Numbered from the stretch's first letter, positions 9,380 through 22,332 are shown. The stretch is DNA of 64,000 nt from Cyprinodon diabolis (GCA_030533445.1 JARPUW010000271.1:124001-188000), one strand, 5' to 3'. Notes: generated from the sequence alone by a model not told the origin. Made by a program: numbers and translations.

Positions 9380-10756
9380 AATAAGATGTTTGATCTTAAA
9401 AAATGGCCGCCTCACACTAAGATTTCAGCAGCTGCACTCTAGCAGGCTGCTGCAGAAGCTAACTGTCAGCTAGCTTCCAGGTGCTTACCCTCCGAACAAA
9501 CGACTGCTGAGCAAAAACCGTAAAAGATATCTGAAAAATTCTTTCAGTGAAAGCAACATCTATCCTTTGTCTCAGACTGGGGTAACCTTCATGTCTGTAG
9601 GTCTTTCACAACCCAAAACGAAGCACAAACAAAATGGTTGGCCCACCTGCTCCTCCCTTTGTTTGAACTGCAGGACCTCACTCTCACTCACCTTTTAGCT
9701 GCTAAAGCACCCCTCCGAACAAACGACTGCTGAGTAAAAACCGTAAAAGGTATCTGAAAAATTCTTTTTATCTAAGCGACAGCTATATCTTGTCTTCAAT
9801 TGGAGTAACTTTCATGGCTGTAGGTCATCTACAAACTGAATGGGAAGAGAAAGAAAAAGAAAAAACGTTTCATCACACCTAAGCTTCTAATTGAGCTAGC
9901 TGCAGCAGGTCACTGTCACTCAGCTTTCAGGTGCTTAAAATGTCCTCCGAACAAACGACTGCTGAGCAAAAACCGTATGAGTTATTCAAAAAATTTTTTC
10001 ACCGTGAGCGTCAGTCATCCTTCGACTCCAACTATGCCAACTTTGGTGTATGTGTGTCATTCAGAAAAATATTTATGACGAGTTTAAAACACATAGTCGG
10101 ATTCGTTTTTCTCCCCTCTTCTGCTCCAAAACCAATGAAAAACGGCTCTGATTTTCATCGACTTTAGGTCGGTCTGGAGGGTTTTTAAGGAAAAGTATTA
10201 ATCCTACCGTAATTCCGAAGATATTGTGTGGGTCCAGAGATTTCAGTCTACAAACTGACCAAAAATGGTGACTCTAGCTATAAATATGTGGCCGTGAGGG
10301 CGAGTTTAAAATGTTTTTTTGTGTTTAAAAAACGCCTGCCTCACACTCTAGCTTTTCAGTTGCTCCACTCTAGCAGGCTGGATTTTGCTAAAACTTTGTG
10401 GCGCTTGAGGTCTGATTATACAAAAACCGTAGCAGTTATCAACATACCGTCTTCAGTTTTAAATAGACGAAGGATTTATCTACAAACTGAGCTTCAAACT
10501 GTTTTTCTAGGTGAATGTATGCCGACACAGTGAAGTGCTGTTTTTTATGCTTTTTTTTTCCTCTCCCCATTCATTTCCTATGGGATTTTTTTGCGACGTT
10601 TTCGCTAATAATTCGCAAACCTTCGGACTAATGAGAAAGTTTTATACAAGCACACATAACCCCATTGGTCCCGACGCGTGTGCCAACTTTGGGCCCGATC
10701 CGCCAAACCGTGCGGGACTAGTTACGCGCCGAAGTTTTGGGTATACGGGAGAATTA

Positions 10757-10903
10757 TAATAATAATAATACGCGGAATAAATATGTGCAATAGTAGTAGG
10801 TGGGCCATGCCTTCGGCATGTGGCCCCCCAATAATAATAATACGCGGAATAAATATGTGCAATAGTAGTAGGTGGGCCATGCCTTCGGCATGTGGCCCCC
10901 CAA
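10757..10903 (+). repeat. Hairpin minisatellite, unit 4, 2 copies
   Basis: Each copy reads tacgcggaataaatatg, a short linker, then the stem-loop ggccatgcc-ttc-ggcatgtggcc and a C run. The copies start at 10769 and 10841, 72 bp apart, because two extra AAT triplets lie between them. The last C run pairs with the ggggggccac after the palindrome, giving a 48 bp inverted repeat at 10892-10939. Confidence 0.93.
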
Positions 10904-11175
10904 CTAGAAAATTTCTAAAGAAATTTTGAGGGGGGCCACCTACTGCCCGTCTGGGGAACCGGGCCAATACGGCCCTGGCAAGTGACGTCGGGGCTCCCCA
11001 GACCAACTGCTTACGCCTTTGAGGGCTGCTGAGGGAAGGAAAGAGGGCAAGTTCATGGGCAAAGAGAGCTGTGTGCCACTTGTGCTGAAATCTGGGAAAT
11101 AGACGTGCACAGCGTATGATGCACAAGGGTAATATGGGTTGTCCATATTGAAACACAGTGGGTAAAGCCCAGTTT

Positions 11176-11412
11176 GCGGGCTTCGCCCGCCTTCTGGGAT
11201 CCATCTCAGTGAAGAAAAAAATCACCAATGGCGGGCTCTGCCCGCCTTCTAAGAGCCATTGCAGTGATGAAATCACCAATGGCGGGCTCCGCCCGCCTGC
11301 TAAGAGCCATTGCAGTGATGTAATCACCTTTGGCGGGCTCCGCCCGCCTGTTACCATTGGCGGGCTCCGCCCGCCTTCTAAGAGCCATTGCAGTGATGAA
11401 ATCACCAATGGC
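11176..11412. repeat. GC stem-loop array, unit 4 (5 hairpins)
   Basis: First stem shortened to 6 bp (gcgggc-ttc-gcccgc) and followed by cttctgggatcc, a variant shared only with unit 7. Confidence 0.92.
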
Positions 11413-12687
11413 AATGAGCAATATGCCAGAATGTATGAGTGTGTATAAGGAAGAGGCTTTTATTCTGTAGAGTCCTTGTAGTCTTATTTTGAAAGTCTAT
11501 CATGAATGTGCATCAAAAGATGGGTCACGCCCAGCAGTGATATAGAATCCATTTCCAAATGTTAAATCACTGGTTTTCCATGTTATTAGGTGAATAGTTG
11601 CTGTATTACAGAGTAAATGGGAGACTTTTATTGTGAAATTTGCTCTGGGTGTGTTTTGAAAAGGTCACTAGAGTCTAATAAAAACAACCTGGAAGAGTTT
11701 GGGTCATAATGTTGAGCCATTTGCATCAATTAATGCATTAGTATAATCTAGAGGCTTTTATTTTGTAGGGTCCCTGGAGTCTTATTTTGAAAGTCCAACA
11801 GAGTTGTGTTTATAGAAAATGTTCAGACCCGTCAATGATAGTTGATTACTTTCCAATCGTTAAATCACTCTTTTTCCATGTTATTAGGGCAGTAGATGAA
11901 GCGGAAATGGGAGGCTTTTATTTTGAAATTTGCTATAGGGTGTGTTTTAAACAGTCTCCTAGAGTCTATTCTCTAAAACGGGGTTGAGTTTGGGTCATAA
12001 TGTTGAGCCATATAGGGCAATAAATATATGTAAAAAATATAGAGGCTTTTATTTTGTAGGGTCCCTGGAGTCTTATTTTGAAAGTCTATCAGTGCTGAGT
12101 GGCAAGGGAAGTGTCATGGACAGCAGTCATATAGTATCCATTTCCCAATGTTAAATCAGTCCTTTCACCCTCCATTAGATTAATATGTGCTGTTTAAAAC
12201 AGCAGAGGTAAAATCTGTTTGAAGCTTGGTAACCTTGACAACGCTTAACGAGCCTCTCACTGACACAGACAACAGCTGCACTCACTATTGGTTTCTTCTT
12301 CCCAGGCTTTTTTGTATGGGAAGAACGGCACCGAACAAACGACTACTGATCAAAAACCGTATGAGTTATTCAAAAAACATTTTCACCATGAGCATCAGCA
12401 ATCCTTCGACTCCAACTATACCAACTTTGGTGTATGTGTGTCATTCAGAAAAATATTTATGACGAGTTGAAAACACATAGTCTGATTCGTTTCTCTCCCA
12501 TCTTCAGCTCAAAAAGAATAGAGAAAGGCTGAAACTCTCATCGACTTTAGGTTGGTCTGGAGGGTTTTTAAGGAAAAGTATTAATCCTACCGTAATTCCG
12601 AAGACATTGTGTGAGTCCAGAGGTTTCAGTCTACAAACTGACCAAAAATGGTGACTGTAGCTCCAAATATGTGGCCGTGAGGGCGAG

Positions 12688-15600
12688 AATAAGATGTTTG
12701 ATCTTAAAAAAATGGCCGCCTCACACTAAGATTTCAGCAGCTGCACTCTAGCAGGCTGCTGCAGAAGCTAACTGTCAGCTAGCTTCCAGGTGCTTACCCT
12801 CCGAACAAACGACTGCTGAGCAAAAACCGTAAAAGATATCTGAAAAATTCTTTCAGTGAAAGCAACATCTATCCTTTGTCTCAGACTGGGGTAACCTTCA
12901 TGTCTGTAGGTCTTTCACAACCCAAAACGAAGCACAAACAAAATGGTTGGCCCACCTGCTCCTCCCTTTCTTTTAACTGCAGGACCTCACTCTCACTCAC
13001 CTTTTAGCTGCTAAAGCACCCCTCCGAACAAACGACTGCTGAGTAAAAACCGTAAAAGGTATCTGAAAAATTCTTTTTATCTAAGCGACAGCTATATCTT
13101 GTCTTCGATTGGAGTAACTTTCATGGCTGTAGGTCATCTACAAACTGAATGGGAAGAGAAAGAAAAAGAAAAAACGTTTCATCACACCTAAGCTTCTAAT
13201 TGAGCTAGCTGCAGCAGGTCACTGTCACTCAGCTTTCAGCTGCTTAAAATGTCCTCCGAACAAACGACTGCTGAGCAAAAACCGTATGAGTTATTCAAAA
13301 TATTTTTTCACCGTGAGCGTCAGCCATCCTTCGACTCCAACTATGCCAACTTTGGTGTATGTGTGTCATTCAGAAAAATATTTATGACGAGTTTAAAACA
13401 CATAGTCTGATTCGTTTTTCTCCCCTCTTCTGCTCCAAAACCAATGAAAAACGGCTCTGATTTTCATCGACTTTAGGTCGGTCTGGAGGGTTTTTAAGGA
13501 AAAGTATTAATCCTACCGTAATTCCGAAGATATTGTGTGGGTCCAGAGATTTCAGTCTACAAACTGACCAAAAATGGTGACTCTAGCTATAAATATGTGG
13601 CCGTGAGGGCGAGTTTAAAATGTTTTTTTGTGTTTAAAAAACGCCTGCCTCACACTCTAGCTTTTCAGTTGCTCCACTCTAGCAGGCTGGATTTTGCTAA
13701 AACTTTGTGGCGCTTGAGGTCTGATTATACAAAAACCGTAGCAGTTATCAACATACCGTCTTCAGTTTTAAATAGACGAAGGATTTATCTACAAACTGAG
13801 CTTCAAACTGTTTTTCTAGGTAAATGTATGCCGACACAGTGAAGTGCTGTTTTTTATGCTTTTTTTTTCCTCTCCCCATTCATTTCCTATGGGATTTTTT
13901 TGCGACGTTTTCGCTAATAATTCGCAAACCTTCGGACTAATGAGAAAGTTTTATACAAGCACACATCACCCCATTGGTCCCGACGCGTGTGCCAACTTTG
14001 GGCCCGATCCGCCAAACCGTGCGGGACTAGTTACGCGCCGAAGTTTTGGGTATACGGGAGAATTATAATAACTAGAAAATTTCTAAAGAAATTTTGAGGG
14101 GGGCCACCTACTGCCCGTCTGGGGAACCGGGCCAATACGGCCCTGGCAAGTGACGTCGGGGCTCCCCAGACCAACTGCTTACGCCTTTGAGGGCTGCTGA
14201 GGGAAGGAAAGAGGGCAAGTTCATGGGCAAAGAGAGCTGTGTGCCACTTGTGCTGAAATCTGGGAAATAGACGTGCACAGCGTATGATGCACAAGGGTAA
14301 TATGGGTTGTCCATATTGAAACACAGTGGGTAAAGCCCAGTTGGCGGGCTTCGCCCGCCTGCTAGGAGCCATCTCAGTGAAGAAAAAAATCACCAATGGC
14401 GGGCTCTGCCCGCCTTCTAAGAGCCATTGCAGTGATGAAATCACCAATGGCGGGCTCCGCCCGCCTGCTAAGAGCCATTGCAGTGATGTAATCACCTTTG
14501 GCGGGCTCCGCCCGCCTGTTACCATTGGCGGGCTCCGCCCGCCTTCTAAGAGCCATTGCAGTGATGAAATCACCAATGGCAATGAGCAATATGCCAGAAT
14601 GTATGAGTGTGTATAAGGAAGAGGCTTTTATTCTGTAGAGTCCTTGTAGTCTTATTTTGAAAGTCTATCATGAATGTGCATCAAAAGATGGGTCACGCCC
14701 AGCAGTGATATAGAATCCATTTCCAAATGTTAAATCACTGGTTTTCCATGTTATTAGGTGAATAGTTGCTGTATTACAGAGTAAATGGGAGACTTTTATT
14801 GTGAAATTTGCTCTGGGTGTGTTTTGAAAAGGTCACTAGAGTCTAATAAAAACAACCTGGAAGAGTTTGGGTCATAATGTTGAGCCATTTGCATCAATTA
14901 ATGCATTAGTATAATCTAGAGGCTTTTATTTTGTAGGGTCCCTGGAGTCTTATTTTGAAAGTCCAACAGAGTTGTGTTTATAGAAAATGTTCAGACCCGT
15001 CAATGATAGTTGATTACTTTCCAATCGTTAAATCACTCTTTTTCCATGTTATTAGGGCAGTAGATGAAGCGGAAATGGGAGGCTTTTATTTTGAAATTTG
15101 CTACAGGGTGTGTTTTAAACAGTCTCCTAGAGTCTATTCTCTAAAACGGGGTTGAGTTTGGGTCATAATGTTGAGCCATATAGGGCAATAAATATATGTA
15201 AAAAATATAGAGGCTTTTATTTTGTAGGGTCCCTGGAGTCTTATTTTGAAAGTCTATCAGTGCTGAGTGGCAAGGGAAGTGTCATGGACAGCAGTCATAT
15301 AGTATCCATTTCCCAATGTTAAATCAGTCCTTTCACCCTCCATTAGATTAATATGTGCTGTTTAAAACAGCAGAGGTAAAATCTGTTTGAAGCTTGGTAA
15401 CCTTGACAACGCTTAACGAGCCTCTCACTGACACAGACAACAGCTGCACTCACTATTGGTTTCTTCTTCCCAGGCTTTTTTGTATGGGAAGAACGGCACC
15501 GAACAAACGACTACTGATCAAAAACCGTATGAGTTATTCAAAAAACATTTTCACCATGAGCATCAGCAATCCTTCGACTCCAACTATACCAACTTTGGTG

Positions 15601-15855
15601 TATGTGTGTCATTCAGAAAAATATTTATGACGAGTTGAAAACACATAGTCTGATTCGTTTCTCTCCCATCTTCAGCTCAAAAAGAATAGAGAAAGGCTGA
15701 AACTCTCATCGACTTTAGGTTGGTCTGGACGGTTTTTAAGGAAAAGTATTAATCCTACCGTAATTCCGAAGACATTGTGTGAGTCCAGAGGTTTCAGTCT
15801 ACAAACTGACCAAAAATGGTGACTGTAGCTCCAAATATGTGGCCGTGAGGGCGAG
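12688..15855 (+). repeat. Satellite unit 5 (3,168 bp; mosaic)
   Basis: The hairpin site is empty. The first ~450 bp carry cctttcttttaactgc and cttcgattgg as in unit 9, while the D2 module carries caaaatattttttc and cgtcagccatcc as in unit 3. From gctacaggg (C at 15104) to the end it matches unit 2 at an offset of 9,645 bp, including tctggacgg. It is therefore a mosaic of at least three sources within the array. Confidence 0.97.
14343..14580. repeat. GC stem-loop array, unit 5 (5 hairpins)
   Basis: Canonical 238 bp form. Confidence 0.92.
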
Positions 15856-18800
15856 AATAAGATGTTTGATCTTAAAAGAATGGCCGCCTCACACTAAGAT
15901 TTCAGCAGCTGCACTCTAGCAGGCTGCTGCAGAAGCTAACTGTCAGCTAGCTTCCAGGTGCTTACCCTCCGAACAAACGACTGCTGAGCAAAAACCGTAA
16001 AAGATATCTGAAAAATTCTTTCAGTGAAAGCAACATCTATCCTTTGTCTCAGACTGGGGTAACCTTCATGTCTGTAGGTCTTTCACAACCCAAAACGAAG
16101 CACAAACAAAATGGTTGGCCCACCTGCTCCTCCCTTTGTTTGAACTGCAGGACCTCACTCTCACTCACCTTTTAGCTGCTAAAGCACCCCTCCGAACAAA
16201 TGACTGCTGAGTAAAAACCGTAAAAGGTATCTGAAAAATTATTTTTATCTAAGCGACAGCTATATCTTGTCTTCAATTGGAGTAACTTTCATGGCTGTAG
16301 GTCATCTACAACCTGAATGGGAAGAGAAAGAAAAAGAAAAAACGTTTTGTCACACCTGATCTTCTAATTGAGCTAGCTGCAGCAGGACACTCTCCCCCAG
16401 CTTTCAGCTGCTTAAAATGTCCTCCGAACAAACGACTGCTGAGCAAAAACCGTATGAGTTATTCAAAATATTTTTTCACCGTGAGCGTCAGTCATCCTTC
16501 GACTCCAACTATGCCAACTTTGGTGTATGTGTGTCATTCAGAAAAATATTTATGACGAGTTTAAAACACATAGTCGGATTCGTTTTTCTCCCCTCTTCTG
16601 CTCCAAAACCAATGAAAAACGGCTCTGATTTTCATCGACTTTAGGTCGGTCTGGAGGGTTTTTAAGGAAAAGTATTAATCCTACCGTAATTCCGAAGATA
16701 TTGTGTGGGTCCAGAGATTTCAGTCTACAAACTGACCAAAAATGGTGACTCTAGCTATAAATATGTGGCCGTGAGGGCGAGTTTAAAATGTTTTTTTGTG
16801 TTTAAAAAACGCCTGCCTCACACTCTAGCTTTTCAGTTGCTCCACTCTAGCAGGCTGGATTTTGCTAAAACTTTGTGGCGCTTGAGGTCTGATTATACAA
16901 AAACCGTAGCAGTTATCAACATACCGTCTTCAGTTTTAAATAGACGAAGGATTTATCTACAAACTGAGCTTCAAACTGTTTTTCTAGGTGAATGTATGCC
17001 GACACAGTGAAGTGCTGTTTTTTATGCTTTTTTTTTCCTCTCCCCATTCATTTCCTATGGGATTTTTTTGCGACGTTTTCGCTAATAATTCGCAAACCTT
17101 CGGACTAATGAGAAAGTTTTATACAAGCACACATCACCCCATTGGTCCCGACGCGTGTGCCAACTTTGGGCCCGATCCGCCAAACCGTGCGGGACTAGTT
17201 ACGCGCCGAAGTTTTGGGTATACGGGAGAATTATAATAATAACTAGAAAATTTCTAAAGAAATTTTGAGGGGGGCCACCTACTGCCCGTCTGGGGAACCG
17301 GGCCAATACGGCCCTGGCAAGTGACGTCGGGGCTCCCCAGACCAACTGCTTACGCCTTTGAGGGCTGCTGAGGGAAGGAAAGAGGGCAAGTTCATGGGCA
17401 AAGAGAGCTGTGTGCCACTTGTGCTGAAATCTGGGAAATAGACGTGCACAGAGTATGATGCACAAGGGTAATATGGGTTGTCCATATTGAAACACAGTGG
17501 GTAAAGCCCAGTTGGCGGGCTTCGCCCGCCTGCTAGGAGCCATCTCAGTGAAGAAAAAAATCACCAATGGCGGGCTCTGCCCGCCTTCTAAGAGCCATTG
17601 CAGTGATGAAATCACCAATGGCGGGCTCCGCCCGCCTGCTAAGAGCCATTGCAGTGATGTAATCACCTTTGGCGGGCTCCGCCCGCCTGTTACCATTGGC
17701 GGGCTCCGCCCGCCTTCTAAGAGCCATTGCAGTGATGAAATCACCAATGGCAATGAGCAATATGCCAGAATGTATGAGTGTGTATAAGGAAGAGGCTTTT
17801 ATTCTGTAGAGTCCTTGTAGTCTTATTTTGAAAGTCTATCATGAATGTGCATCAAAAGATGGGTCACGCCCAGCAGTGATATAGAATCCATTTCCAAATG
17901 TTAAATCACTGGTTTTCCATGTTATTAGGTGAATAGTTGCTGTATTACAGAGTAAATGGGAGACTTTTATTGTGAAATTTGCTCTGGGGTGTGTTTTGAA
18001 AAGGTCACTAGAGTCTAATAAAAACAACCTGGAAGAGTTTGGGTCATAATGTTGAGCCATTTGCATCAATTAATGCATTACTATAATCTAGAGGCTTTTA
18101 TTTTGTAGGGTCCCTGGAGTCTTATTTTGAAAGTCCAACAGAGTTGTGTTTATAGAAAATGTTCAGACCCGTCAATGATAGTTGATTACTTTCCAATCGT
18201 TAAATCACTCTTTTTCCATGTTATTAGGGCAGTAGATGAAGCGGAAATGGGAGGCTTTTATTTTGAAATTTGCTATAGGGTGTGTTTTAAACAGTCTCCT
18301 AGAGTCTATTCTCTAAAACGGGGTTGAGTTTGGGTCATAATGTTGAGCCATATAGAGCAATAAATATATGTAAAAAATATAGAGGCTTTTATTTTGTAGG
18401 GTCCCTGGAGTCTTATTTTGAAAGTCTATCAGTGCTGAGTGGCAAGGGAAGTGTCATGTACAGCAGTCATATAGTATCCATTTCCCAATGTTAAATCAGT
18501 CCTTTCACCCTCCATTAGATTAATATGTGCTGTTTAAAACAGCAGAGGTAAAATCTGTTTGAAGCTTGGTAACCTTGACAACGCTTAACGAGCCTCTCAC
18601 TGACACAGACAACAGCTGCACTCACTATTGGTTTCTTCTTCCCAGGCTTTTTTGTATGGGAAGAACGGCACCGAACAAACGACTACTGATCAAAAACCGT
18701 ATGAGTTATTCAAAAAACATTTTCACCATGAGCATCAGCAATCCTTCGACTCCAACTATACCAACTTTGGTGTATGTGTGTCATTCAGAAAAATATTTAT

Positions 18801-19027
18801 GACGAGTTGAAAACACATAGTCTGATTCGTTTTTCTCCCATCTTCAGCTCAAAAAGAATGGAGAAAGGCTGAAACTCTCATCCACTTTAGGTTGGTCTGG
18901 AGGGTTTTTAAGGCAAAGTATTAATCCTACCGTAATTCCGAAGACATTGTGTGAGTCCAGAGGTTTCAGTCTACAAACTGACCAAAAATGGTGACTGTAG
19001 CTCCAAATATGTGGCCGTGAGGGCGAG
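15856..19027 (+). repeat. Satellite unit 6 (3,172 bp; subtype B)
   Basis: Near copy of unit 3 across its full length, with the same diagnostic set (ttaaaagaatgg, acaacctgaatgg, gacactctcccccag, attactataatc, catgtacagc, aaggcaaag). Private or distinguishing features are a CpG-to-TpG change at 16201, one more AAT at the empty hairpin site (about 17229-17242), atagtcggattc rather than atagtctgattc, and acgcgccg where unit 3 has acgtgccg. Confidence 0.97.
17514..17751. repeat. GC stem-loop array, unit 6 (5 hairpins)
   Basis: Canonical 238 bp form. Confidence 0.92.
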
Positions 19028-20403
19028 AATAAGATGTTTGATCTTAAAAAATGGCCGCCTCACACTAAGATTTCAGCAGCTGCACTCTAGCAGGCTGCTG
19101 CAGAAGCTAACTGTCAGCTAGCTTCCAGGTGCTTACCCTCCGAACAAACGACTGCTGAGCAAAAACCGTAAAAGATATCTGAAAAATTCTTTCAGTGAAA
19201 GCAACATCTATCCTTTGTCTCAGACTGGGGTAACCTTCATGTCTGTAGGTCTTTCACAACCCAAAACGAAGCACAAACAAAATGGTTGGCCCACCTGCTC
19301 CTCCCTTTGTTTGAACTGCAGGACCTCACTCTCACTCACCTTTTAGCTGCTAAAGCACCCCTCCGAACAAACGACTGCTGAGTAAAAACCGTAAAAGGTA
19401 TCTGAAAAATTCTTTTTATCTAAGCGACAGCTATATCTTGTCTTCAATTGGAGTAACTTTCATGGCTGTAGGTCATCTACAAACTGAATGGGAAGAGAAA
19501 GAAAAAGAAAAAACGTTTCATCACACCTAAGCTTCTAATTGAGCTAGCTGCAGCAGGTCACTGTCACTCAGCTTTCAGGTGCTTAAAATGTCCTCCGAAC
19601 AAACGACTGCTGAGCAAAAACCGTATGAGTTATTCAAAAAATTTTTTCACCGTGAGCGTCAGTCATCCTTCGACTCCAACTATGCCAACTTTGGTGTATG
19701 TGTGTCATTCAGAAAAATATTTATGACGAGTTTAAAACACATAGTCGGATTCGTTTTTCTCCCCTCTTCTGCTCCAAAACCAATGAAAAACGGCTCTGAT
19801 TTTCATCGACTTTAGGTCGGTCTGGAGGGTTTTTAAGGAAAAGTATTAATCCTACCGTAATTCCGAAGATATTGTGTGGGTCCAGAGATTTCAGTCTACA
19901 AACTGACCAAAAATGGTGACTCTAGCTATAAATATGTGGCCGTGAGGGCGAGTTTAAAATGTTTTTTTGTGTTTAAAAAACGCCTGCCTCACACTCTAGC
20001 TTTTCAGTTGCTCCACTCTAGCAGGCTGGATTTTGCTAAAACTTTGTGGCGCTTGAGGTCTGATTATACAAAAACCGTAGCAGTTATCAACATACCGTCT
20101 TCAGTTTTAAATAGACGAAGGATTTATCTACAAACTGAGCTTCAAACTGTTTTTCTAGGTGAATGTATGCCGACACAGTGAAGTGCTGTTTTTTATGCTT
20201 TTTTTTTCCTCTCCCCATTCATTTCCTATGGGATTTTTTTGCGACGTTTTCGCTAATAATTCGCAAACCTTCGGACTAATGAGAAAGTTTTATACAAGCA
20301 CACATCACCCCATTGGTCCCGACGCGTGTGCCAACTTTGGGCCCGATCCGCCAAACCGTGCGGGACTAGTTACGCGCCGAAGTTTTGGGTATACGGGAGA
20401 ATT

Positions 20404-20547
20404 ATAATAATAATAATACGCGGAATAAATATGTGCAATAGTAGTAGGTGGGCCATGCCTTCGGCATGTGGCCCCCCAATAATACGCGGAATAAATATGT
20501 GCAATAGTAGTAGGTGGGCCATGCCTTCGGCATGTGGCCCCCCAATA
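20404..20547 (+). repeat. Hairpin minisatellite, unit 7, 2 copies
   Basis: Copies start at 20417 and 20483 (66 bp). The last one is followed by aataactag rather than aactag, so AAT sequence bounds the cluster on both sides. This form could lose all hairpins by AAT misalignment and give the empty site seen in other units. Confidence 0.93.
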
Positions 20548-20820
20548 ACTAGAAAATTTCTAAAGAAATTTTGAGGGGGGCCACCTACTGCCCGTCTGGG
20601 GAACCGGGCCAATACGGCCCTGGCAAGTGACTTCGGGGCTCCCCAGACCAACTGCTTACGCCTTTGAGGGCTGCTGAGGGAAGGAAAGAGGGCAAGTTTA
20701 TGGGCAAAGAGAGCTGTGTGCCACTTGTGCTGAAATCTGGGAAATAGACGTGCACAGCGTATGATGCACAAGGGTAATATGGGTTGTCCATATTGAAACA
20801 CAGTGGGTAAAGCCCAGTTT

Positions 20821-21057
20821 GCGGGCTTCGCCCGCCTTCTGGGATCCATCTCAGTGAAGAAAAAAATCACCAATGGCGGGCTCTGCCCGCCTTCTAAGAG
20901 CCATTGCAGTGATGAAATCACCAATGGCGGGCTCCGCCCGCCTGCTAAGAGCCATTGCAGTGATGTAATCACCTTTGGCGGGCTCCGCCCGCCTGTTACC
21001 ATTGGCGGGCTCCGCCCGCCTTCTAAGAGCCATTGCAGTGATGAAATCACCAATGGC
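20821..21057. repeat. GC stem-loop array, unit 7 (5 hairpins)
   Basis: Same 6 bp first stem and cttctgggatcc variant as unit 4. Confidence 0.92.
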
Positions 21058-22332
21058 AATGAGCAATATGCCAGAATGTATAAGTGTGTATAAGGAAGAG
21101 GCTTTTATTCTGTAGAGTCCTTGTAGTCTTATTTTGAAAGTCTATCATGAATGTGCATCAAAAGATGGGTCACGCCCAGCAGTGATATAGAATCCATTTC
21201 CAAATGTGAAATCACTGGTTTTCCATGTTATTAGGTGAATAGTTGCTGTATTACAGAGTAAATGGGAGACTTTTATTGTGAAATTTGCTCTGGGTGTGTT
21301 TTGAAAAGGTCACTAGAGTCTAATAAAAACAACCTGGAAGAGTTTGGGTCATAATGTTGAGCCATTTGCATCAATTAATGCATTAGTATAATCTAGAGGC
21401 TTTTATTTTGTAGGGTCCCTGGAGTCTTATTTTGAAAGTCCAACAGAGTTGTGTTTATAGAAAATGTTCAGACCCGTCAATGATAGTTGATTACTTTCCA
21501 ATCGTTAAATCACTCTTTTTCCATGTTATTAGGGCAGTAGATGAAGCGGAAATGGGAGGCTTTTATTTTGAAATTTGCTATAGGGTGTGTTTTAAACAGT
21601 CTCCTAGAGTCTATTCTCTAAAACGGGGTTGAGTTTGGGTCATAATGTTGAGCCATATAGGGCAATAAATATATGTAAAAAATATAGAGGCTTTTATTTT
21701 GTAGGGTCCCTGGAGTCTTATTTTGAAAGTCTATCAGTGCTGAGTGGCAAGGGAAGTGTCATGGACAGCAGTCATATAGTATCCATTTCCCAATGTTAAA
21801 TCAGTCCTTTCACCCTCCATTAGATTAATATGTGCTGTTTAAAACAGCAGAGGTAAAATCTGTTTGAAGCTTGGTAACCTTGACAACGCTTAACGAGCCT
21901 CTCACTGACACAGACAACAGCTGCACTCACTATTGGTTTCTTCTTCCCAGGCTTTTTTGTATGGGAAGAACGGCACCGAACAAACGACTACTGATCAAAA
22001 ACCGTATGAGTTATTCAAAAAACATTTTCACCATGAGCATCAGCAATCCTTCGACTCCAACTATACCAACTTTGGTGTATGTATGTCATTCAGAAAAATA
22101 TTTATGACGAGTTGAAAACACATAGTCTGATTCGTTTCTCTCCCATCTTCAGCTCAAAAAGAATAGAGAAAGGCTGAAACTCTCATCGACTTTAGGTTGG
22201 TCTGGAGGGTTTTTAAGGAAAAGTATTAATCCTACCGTAATTCCGAAGACATTGTGTGAGTCCAGAGGTTTCAGTCTACAAACTGACCAAAAATGGTGAC
22301 TGTAGCTCCAAATATGTGGCCGTGAGGGCGAG

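Larger units (their letters stand above)
9380..12687 (+). repeat. Satellite unit 4 (3,308 bp; two hairpin repeats)
   Basis: Starts with six A residues after gatctt instead of seven, as in units 7, 20 and 21. It carries two 66 bp-type hairpin repeats spaced 72 bp apart, because two extra AAT triplets lie between them. The GC array begins with a variant first hairpin followed by cttctgggatcc, a variant shared only with unit 7. This unit and unit 7 are the third members of the repeated multi-unit block. Confidence 0.97.
19028..22332 (+). repeat. Satellite unit 7 (3,305 bp; two hairpin repeats)
   Basis: Close copy of unit 4, including six A residues at the start and the cttctgggatcc variant in the GC array. 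Its two hairpin repeats are spaced exactly 66 bp. Uniquely, the last hairpin is followed by aataactag, so AAT sequence flanks the hairpin cluster on both sides. Private changes include gtgacttcgg at about 20627-20636 and a G for T in caaatgtgaaatc near 21208. Confidence 0.97.
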
